A stretch of 5,205 bases of DNA. Origin: Elusimicrobia bacterium RIFCSPLOWO2_01_FULL_60_11. Lineage in GTDB: Bacteria; Elusimicrobiota; Elusimicrobia; 2-02-FULL-39-32. The stretch spans positions 517 through 5,721 of the forward strand of contig MGUS01000115.1 in assembly GCA_001800085.1 (NCBI GenBank), read 5' to 3'. The notes below the pieces were generated by a model. The model searched no databases. It was not told the DNA's origin and saw only the letters and a list, made by a program, of their open reading frames with translations. Of this stretch, positions 1-5,205 are shown piece by piece (within the stretch, counting starts at the first letter, position 1; each line of letters starts with the position of its first letter). The translations under genes and the position numbers were made by a program.

Positions 1-3000
1 CGTCATCGTTAAAATGGTGGACGCCTTCTACAATGTGGTACAGAACGACAATTCGCAGATCCTCTTTCAGACCGACGATCCTTATGACGCCAATCCTTAT
101 CCGTCGGGCCTCTTCCTCCAGAACGGCACCACGGTCTTCAATTTCACGCTCGTGACCGCCTCCGCGAGCACAAAGGTACAGGCCCAGGACGCGACGGCTC
201 CTTCGGTGGGTTCCGGCGGCTGGTTTAATTCTTCCACTTTCACGGTCCTGGCCTCTTCGCCCACCCGGCTCCAAATCCTGATCCCCAACGAAGCGGGGCT
301 GCCCGGATCCTCCGCTGGAAAAAGCTGGACCGGCATTTCCACCCAGACGGCGGGCGTGGGCTTCTCCGTGACCGTGAACGCCACCGATGACTTCTACAAT
401 GTGACGGACACCAATCCGGTGATATCGGTCCGCACGACCGATCCGTATGACACGGCGCCGGACAATCAACAGCTGGTTGCGGGTTCTACGGTCTTCACCT
501 TCACGATGCAGACGGCGAACATCACCCCGGGCTGGGTCATCCGCGCCTCCACGGCAAATTCGGGCACCTACTATCCGCCCTTGAGCGACCAGGGCGGCTC
601 GCGAGCCGTGCCCGTGAGAGCCGGAGCGGCCACGCACCTCCAGGTCCTCCTGCCCGGAGAGACCGGGCTCCCCGGCGGTACCACGGCGCAGGGCAAGGCG
701 GGGACTCCGGACTTCACGCTCTGGACCGGGCGTCTCAATGGGGTGGCGGGCGCGGCCTTCGACGTCACGGTCAACCTCGTGGACGCCTTCTATAACCCGG
801 CCTCCACCAATGTCGCCCTGTCCATCCGCCTATTCACGCCGGACGATCCGTACGATTCCGAGACCTCCTGGCTACCCGCGAACCCGAACTCCCTGGGCTC
901 GGGGATGTCGTCCCTCACCTATACGCAGGTCCGCATGAACACGGCCTCCACCCGCACCATCGCCGTCGAGCATACCGGCTACGCTTTCAGCTCGGACACC
1001 TCCCCCGTTTTCACCGTTGACCCCGACGTCGCCGACCGCCTGCTCATCATCCTTCCCAACGAGACCCGCGTCCAGGGCAAGACCACCCCCATCTTCGGCA
1101 AGACGGGCACGGCCCAGGCCCAACAGGCCGGCGTCGCCTTCACGGCCACCGTTTATGCCACGGACCAGTTCAGCAACCAGGTCTCCACGACCCAGGACAT
1201 CACTGTGACGACTCCGGACGACCCTTACGACACGGACCCTTCGCCGCCCACTTTCTCCATGATCTCGGGGAGCGTCACCATCACCTCCAACCCCACCGAG
1301 TACCTGAAATTTAGAAAGGGCGGCATCCAGAGGATCAAGGCGGAAGATCTGGATGGGCAGAATCCGCCCCTGGGCAACATCCATTCTTCCACCTTCACGG
1401 TCAACCCCGGCCTCCCGGCCAAGGTCCAGGTCCTGGCCCAGGGAGAAGTGCCGGCTCAGGGAAGCGCCACCGGCCGCTCGGCCGTCAATTCTCCGACCAC
1501 GCAAGCCGTGAACTCGCCCTTCCCCGTCACCGTCAACATCACGGACGCTTTCTGGAACATCGTGACCACGACGAACTCTCTTGTTTATGTGAAGACCTGG
1601 GACGATCCCAATGATGTGGAACCCTCCACCAAGATGACCACGAACGGGGTGGCCATATTCCAGGCCGTCAGCGGGGACCCTATCGTATTGAGACGGGCGG
1701 GCACGGCACAGATCGAGGCCTGGGACGGCGATCCGCTTCCTCCCAACCTCGCCAATGGGTCGGGATCCTCGCGCACCCAGACCATCAATGTCAACCCCGG
1801 TTCCGCGGCCAAGCTGGTCACCCTACTCCCCGGTCAAACCCTCATTGAGGGCGCAAACACCATCCAGGAAGCCCGCGCAGGCACGCCGACAGTTCAAACG
1901 GCAGGGACCTCATTCAATGTCAGCGTCTATGTGACGGATGCCTTCTACAACAAGAAGATCGGCGTCTCCCCGGTCGTGGAACTCCAGACGCCGTCCGATG
2001 CCTATGACACCCCACCCGCCTTCCAGGCTGTTGACGACTCAGTCGCCTACGCGGTGTTCGCGGTCACTTTGAGGACCGCCTCCACTTCCCACTATCTCAT
2101 CGCATTGGACAACCCCGACACCGGGTTGACCGACGACGACCAGTCAGGCGCCTTCTCGTTCTTCACGGTCAATCCCAGGAACCCCAACGACGGGGGCTTG
2201 ACGGGCGGCATCCAGCTGTTCGTGCCGGGTGAAACTCCGGCCCCCGGAAGCGGGACCTATCCCGCGGGCGGAAAAGGCGGCGCCATCGTCTCCACGCTCA
2301 CCGCGGGCGTGCCCTTCACGGTGACGGCCCGGGTGGTGGACTACTACATGAACCTCTCCACCAATCCGCCGGACGGCCAGCCCACGGTGGCTGTCTTATC
2401 GTCGGACTTCTACGATGCCGAGAACCCTGCCGGGACGCCCCTGACTGACGGCGTGCAGATCTATGCCAAGACCTTGATCACCCGCGCCTCCACGCACACG
2501 TTGAGCGCCAATGACGTGGCCAACACCTACCAAGACAAGGATAAAGCGGGAGGCAACGCGGCGGCCATCTCGCCGCAATTCACAGTCAGCGCATCTTCTC
2601 CGAACGGTTTCCTGGTGGTCCTGCCGGGCGAAACCATAGAGGAAGGAAAATACAACGCGGCGCCTTTCGGAAAATTGGGGTCCCCGGCCACGCACCAGAT
2701 GACCGTGGACAACAGCGGGGGCAATGAGAACTCGCTGTCCAGTTTTGTGAAGGTCTATATGGTGGACCGCTTCTACAACCGCTGCAGCACGACCACATAC
2801 GCGGAAGCGAATCTCCTCTTCCCCAACGACCCCAATTCCGCCGTTTCCCCCTCGGTTCTGCCGACAGCCCAGGACATCCGCTCCGGCGTGGCCAGTTTCA
2901 CGGTCTACCCCCGCATGGCCATCTCTTCTTACACCGTTGTGGCCACAACGACCGCGGCCAATACCCTCTTCCTTGCCCAGTCCTCCAATAGCTCCAGCCA

Positions 3001-5205
3001 GCTCATGGTCTGGCCCGGCCAGGCGCACCATCTTCACTTTGAGAACATCCTGCCTTCGACCACCATAATCGCTGGAGAAACGATCTCGGCGGACATCGTG
3101 GCGCACGACCACTGGCACAACGTGCTTTCCACGGGCGCCTATGTTTACAGATCCGCCGTCTCCTTCAGCGCGGAAACGGGACCGGTCTCCGCTTCGAGCC
3201 CGACGCTTCCCGCCAACTACACCTTCACGGGATTCGCGGAAACCGCGGCCGGCCGCCACACTTTTGGAAACGGGGGCTTCACCTTGAAATATGCGGGCTC
3301 AAGATACTTGAGAGCCCAGCAGGTAGCAAGTTCTCTGGTCACCACCAATCGGTCTCCGTTCGCGAGCGATGCGTCCATTCAGGTGAATCCTGCCGGAGTT
3401 TCCGGCGTGAAAGTCACCGTCTCCAACGCCACGGGCGACGATCCTTTGACGAGCAGCATCATCGAGCGCGAAGCCGGATCGAACGACACGCCCCCGGGCT
3501 CCCAGGGACGCGTTCGAATCGTGGGCGACACGGTGGATCAATACTCGAACCTGGTCACAAGCGCGGGCATCACCCTGGTACTCCAATCCAGCGTCACGGT
3601 GGGAACGGCGTCTCCCGCAGGGTTCAAATCCTCCCCTGACGCTGTTTCCTGGACGGACATGGGACTTTCCACCAGCACCGTGACCGATGTCAACGGAAAG
3701 ATCGGCGTCTCGCCCCAAATTTGGTACTACGTTTCCTCCAAGAGAGACGACAAGTCCCTGGTCTGGGTCGGGACCGCCAGCCAGTTCAACGTCCCAAATT
3801 TCATCTCGAAACAACTCAACATCTCCCTGCCGGTCAAGACCATCGGCGGCGACGTCAAAGAACTGATCTATTTTTCCTCCGCGCCCAGTCTTGACGCCAC
3901 CAATTCCGCCGCCGAGGGGGCTGATTTCACCGTCCAGCGACGGGACGCTTTCGGCAACGCCACGGAGAAAGGGTCCACCTTCGTCTCCCTCCATGTGGGG
4001 ACCATTGACGGCTCCTTTGTCAAAGACTCCACGCAGAAAGACATCCACAATGCCAACACCTTGTCAGGCACGGTGCCTTCCGGCATGGCCTACGGCACGC
4101 ACTACGGGTTCTGGACCACGGCCAACCCTCCAAACTTATACACGGCCGACACCAGCTTGGGAGGGTCCGATCCCGTCGTCCCCATCGAATCGGGCCAAAC
4201 GACAGTTGAATTCCGCTACAAGGACTTGATGGCATCCACCCCCACCGGCGAAGACGGCCGCCTGGGAACCTGGACCTTGACGGCATTTGAGAACGGCAAG
4301 ACCCCGGCGGTCCACCAGATCATCGTGAACGCCCAGGATACATCCTATGTGCGCTTCGACAACGCCACGCGCCGCCTGCGCGCGGGGTTGTCCGGGCACG
4401 AACAGGTTTCCGGCGGCGCCGGGCAGGTCCTTGAGGTGGAGCTACAGGACGTTTTCGGGAACGTCACGCCCTCCACGCAGGACATCAATGTCATCGTGAT
4501 GTCCTCGCGCTTGGCATCCCCCACCAACGATTCCCGCGGCTTCTCGCTTTCGTCCAACACGGTGGTGAACCAGGCGCTCTTCGTTCAGCATTCGACGGAC
4601 TCCATCTCGCTCCTGATTTCCACCGGCCAGTACTACGCTACTTTCTATTATCTCGATACGCACTCCAGCGAGCTTTATGGCGCCAGCTCGATGACCTTGC
4701 CCTCGCTTCTGGCTTCCGCCACAAACCAAGTGACTTCCTGGGGCTATTCCACCCACACCGTCTTGATCGAACCCGCCAAGCAGGCGGCCGGGAACGGGAC
4801 CAAGATCTCCATCATCTCCGCCCCGCTCTCAAGTTTGCAGGCCGGAACCACCTCAACGGCCTTGACCTTCCAGCTCCAGGACCGCTATTCCAATCCCACG
4901 CCGGTGGATGTGGAAGATGTTTCCGGCCAGGGGGTCAAGTTCGACATCACCTCCAATAGCACGGGCGACCGGAAATTCGCCAGCCCCAACAACTCTGGAC
5001 CCGCCTCCTTCATAAACCCCGGCATCGCCAAGCTCTATCCCACAAGCCCGCCCAGCCAGCACACCACGACCTTCTACCTCATCGATACCCTCGTTGGGAA
5101 CTGGACCTTGACGGTGGATGAGAACGTCAACCGCACCTGGGCAGCGGCCACCCAAAACTACACGGTTACGGCTGGCCCACCCGGCAAGCTGGTCTATGTG
5201 ACCCC
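1..5205 (+). CDS. Giant tandem-repeat Ig-like surface protein, internal fragment (no start or stop)
   Basis: A single frame, with codons beginning at position 2, is open across the entire window and gives 1,734 complete codons. Position 1 is the last base of a preceding codon and 5204-5205 begin the next. No start or stop is present, so the full protein is larger. The product is a string of 12 complete and 2 partial beta-rich repeats, each with a D-x-[FYW]-x-N box typical of bacterial Ig-like domains (Big-1/invasin or filamin type). Composition is rich in Thr, Ser, Pro, Val, Gly and Asp, and I found only one cysteine (codon at 2783), as is common in exported repeat proteins. No transmembrane segment, coiled coil or enzymatic motif was seen. 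Repeats up to about 3031 (class A) differ from those after about 3407 (class B). I infer an extracellular adhesive or structural protein. The coding call is very secure; the function is not, since the termini and any specialised domains are missing. Confidence 0.95.
2..268 (+). repeat. Class A Ig-like repeat, partial unit R0 (residues 1-89)
   Basis: This is the C-terminal two thirds of a repeat cut by the window edge. It begins within the strand carrying the MVDAFYN box (14-34), continues to the acidic TDDPYDA box (71-91), then a V-F-N-F-T-L strand with a TASAST segment, and ends with STFTVLASSPTR before the next unit. The order of boxes matches the complete units downstream, so the repeat array extends upstream of this window. 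Confidence 0.8.
269..637 (+). repeat. Class A Ig-like repeat R1 (residues 90-212, 123 aa)
   Basis: The unit opens with LQILIPNEAGLPG (269-307), followed by a GKSWTG/STQTAG linker, a FSVTVNATDDFYN strand and box (box at 380-400), and TTDPYDT (434-454). It closes with an AVPVRAGAATH strand in place of the usual FTVNPG. It is one of the shorter class A units. The unit boundary is my choice: the first residue of the LQVLLPGE-like strand; true domain edges may be shifted by several residues. Confidence 0.8.
638..1039 (+). repeat. Class A Ig-like repeat R2 (residues 213-346, 134 aa)
   Basis: This unit has the clearest opening strand, LQVLLPGETGLPG (638-676). Next come a GKAGTP linker, a longer Trp-containing insertion before the FDVTVNLVDAFYN strand (box 776-796), the PDDPYDS box (839-859), a MNTAST strand and a closing VFTVDPDVADR. 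The insertion in the linker is about six to eight residues relative to R3. Confidence 0.8.
1040..1423 (+). repeat. Class A Ig-like repeat R3 (residues 347-474, 128 aa)
   Basis: LLIILPNETRVQG (1040-1078) opens the unit, followed by FGKTGTAQAQQAG, FTATVYATDQFSN (box 1157-1177) and TTPDDPYDT (1208-1234). It ends with STFTVNPGLPAK (1388-1423), the canonical closing strand. Its box is 127 residues from both the preceding and the following box, which shows the regular period of the array. Confidence 0.82.
1424..1813 (+). repeat. Class A Ig-like repeat R4 (residues 475-604, 130 aa)
   Basis: The opening strand VQVLAQGEVPAQG (1424-1462) is a degenerate LPGET type. A GRSAVNSP linker leads to FPVTVNITDAFWN (box 1538-1558), with Trp replacing Tyr. 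The acidic box reads WDDPNDV (1598-1618), which keeps two Asp, Pro and a third Asp but loses Tyr. The end is TINVNPGSAAK. Confidence 0.78.
1814..2209 (+). repeat. Class A Ig-like repeat R5 (residues 605-736, 132 aa)
   Basis: LVTLLPGQTLIEG (1814-1852) is followed by ARAGTPTVQTAG, FNVSVYVTDAFYN (box 1931-1951) and the acidic box SDAYDT (1994-2011). A LRTASTS strand comes next, and the unit closes with FFTVNPR followed by a short Asn/Gly-rich spacer (NPNDGGLTGG) not seen in the other units. Confidence 0.8.
2210..2608 (+). repeat. Class A Ig-like repeat R6 (residues 737-869, 133 aa)
   Basis: IQLFVPGETPAPG (2210-2248) leads into a Gly-rich GGKGG linker and TAGVPFTVTARVVDYYMN, where the box (2333-2353) is D-Y-Y-M-N. 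The acidic box is SDFYDA (2402-2419). A TRASTHTLSANDVA strand follows and the unit ends with QFTVSASSPNG. Confidence 0.78.
2609..3031 (+). repeat. Class A Ig-like repeat R7, diverging (residues 870-1010, 141 aa)
   Basis: The opening FLVVLPGETIEEG (2609-2647) is canonical and is followed by FGKLGSP. A Gly/Asn-rich insertion (DNSGGNENS, 2708-2734) precedes the MVDRFYN box (2759-2779). The acidic box has decayed to NDPNSA (2825-2842). The unit holds the only cysteine I found (2783-2785), directly after the box. It ends with LMVWPGQAHH instead of FTVNPG. It is the last unit that still looks clearly class A. Confidence 0.72.
3032..3406 (+). repeat. Transitional Ig-like repeat R8 with histidine clusters (residues 1011-1135, 125 aa)
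   Basis: The opening LHFENILPS (3032-3058) keeps only a trace of the LPGET strand. The box is AHDHWHN (3101-3121), with three histidines around the conserved Asp, Trp and Asn. No DPYDT box follows; instead there is a SFSAETGP strand and later GGFTLKYAGSRYLRA. The unit ends with IQVNPAGVSG, which retains the VNP signature of class A closings. It sits between the two repeat classes. Confidence 0.68.
3407..3862 (+). repeat. Class B Ig-like repeat R9 (residues 1136-1287, 152 aa)
   Basis: This unit starts at VKVTVSNATGDDP and has the box TVDQYSN (3530-3550), followed by a hydrophobic ITLVLQSS strand. There is no acidic DPYDT box. A TDVNGKIG segment (3683-3706) resembles the T-D-x-x-G turn of Big-1-like domains, and is followed by a IWYYVSSK strand (3719-3742). 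The tail contains FNVPNFISKQLNISLPV, with no VNPG. Confidence 0.65.
3863..4348 (+). repeat. Class B Ig-like repeat R10, longest unit (residues 1288-1449, 162 aa)
   Basis: LIYFSSAPSLDA opens the unit. The box is RRDAFGN (3938-3958), in the D-A-F-G-N form nearest to classic bacterial Ig-like domains. A long variable stretch (about 4010-4200) separates it from the FRYKDL strand (4211-4228) and GTWTLTAFEN (4265-4294). The closing strand is HQIIVNAQD. The extra length lies mainly in the variable stretch, which could be an elongated loop. Confidence 0.65.
4349..4804 (+). repeat. Class B Ig-like repeat R11 (residues 1450-1601, 152 aa)
   Basis: VRFDNATRRLRAG opens the unit, followed by VLEVELQDVFGN (box 4442-4462), an INVIVMSS strand, and the tyrosine-rich TFYYLDT (4640-4660). 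The GxWTLT strand seen in R10 and R12 is replaced by YGASSMTLP. The unit ends with HTVLIEPAKQ. Opening, box and Tyr strand are in the same order as in R10 and R12. Confidence 0.66.
4805..5188 (+). repeat. Class B Ig-like repeat R12 (residues 1602-1729, 128 aa)
   Basis: ISIISAPLSSLQAG opens the unit. It is followed by LTFQLQDRYSN (box 4874-4894), a VKFDITSNS strand, TFYLIDT (5069-5089) and GNWTLTVDEN (5096-5125). It closes with NYTVTAGPPGK, a more regular ending than its class B neighbours. This is the most compact class B unit. Confidence 0.7.
5189..5205 (+). repeat. Start of a further repeat R13, truncated by window edge
   Basis: The last complete codons read LVYVT and follow AGPPGK, as in the opening strands of other units. 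This indicates that the array continues beyond the window. Too little is present to assign a class. Confidence 0.5.

Noticed and set aside
14..16. ATG near the left edge as a possible start codon
   Set aside because: It falls inside the strand leading to the first D-x-F-Y-N box, so starting there would cut a repeat in half. No ribosome binding site or signal peptide is evident, and the frame is open upstream.
650..667. LPGETG resembling a sortase LPxTG signal
   Set aside because: The spacing is wrong (one extra residue between Pro and Thr), it recurs inside the repeats rather than at a C-terminus, and no hydrophobic segment with a basic tail follows.
872..1504. Antisense open frame of 210 codons
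   Set aside because: The Gly/Arg/Asp-rich translation has an apparent repetitive style that only reflects the complement of the repeats on the + strand.
2396..3259. Antisense open frame of 287 codons
   Set aside because: It lies wholly opposite the repeat-encoding frame, its product is Arg/Gly/Val-rich low-complexity with no recognisable domain, and GC-rich third positions on the + strand explain the lack of stops.
3299..4048. Antisense open frame of 249 codons
   Set aside because: It has the same shadow character as the one at 2396-3259: no domain, no convincing ribosome binding site, and full overlap with the continuous + frame.
3891..4229. Alternative + strand open frame of 112 codons
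   Set aside because: Its Pro/Ser/Thr/Arg-rich product is what an out-of-frame reading of the main gene gives, and the main frame is uninterrupted here.

Overview
The whole window is the interior of one very long protein-coding gene on the + strand. The frame whose codons begin at position 2 stays open from the first base to the last, giving 1,734 codons with no stop, and neither the start nor the stop codon lies inside. No intergenic DNA, RNA gene, promoter, terminator, mobile element or CRISPR array is visible. All shorter open frames on either strand look like shadows of this gene, because the GC-rich third positions remove stops from other frames.

The protein is a chain of diverged tandem repeats of about 123-162 residues: twelve complete units flanked by a partial one at each edge. 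Each unit is rich in Thr, Ser, Val, Pro and Gly with alternating hydrophobic residues, as in all-beta Ig-like domains. Each holds a D-x-[FYW]-x-N box (for example TDAFYN) at the end of a hydrophobic strand, as in bacterial Ig-like (Big-1/invasin-type, filamin-like) domains. The 13 boxes lie 114-168 residues apart. Two classes are seen. Class A (positions 2 to about 3031) opens with an LQVLLPGET-like strand, has a GKxGTPxxQTAG-like linker and an acidic DDPYDT box, and usually closes with FTVNPG. Class B (about 3407 to the right edge) keeps the D-x-aromatic-x-N box, loses the acidic box and LPGET strand, and in its last three units gains a tyrosine-rich FYYxDT-like strand, twice followed by GxWTLTxxEN. 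The unit at 3032-3406 is intermediate and carries two histidine clusters.

The likely role is an exported or cell-surface giant protein (adhesin, stalk or surface-layer-like fibre), but the signal peptide, anchor and any catalytic or binding domain would lie outside the window, so function is inferred from architecture only. The base composition (roughly 60% GC by eye, C/G-ending codons) and the repeat style suggest an environmental Gram-negative bacterium. Elusimicrobiota, Omnitrophota or a related candidate phylum is my best guess from general familiarity with giant repeat proteins in such genomes; the sequence does not prove it.
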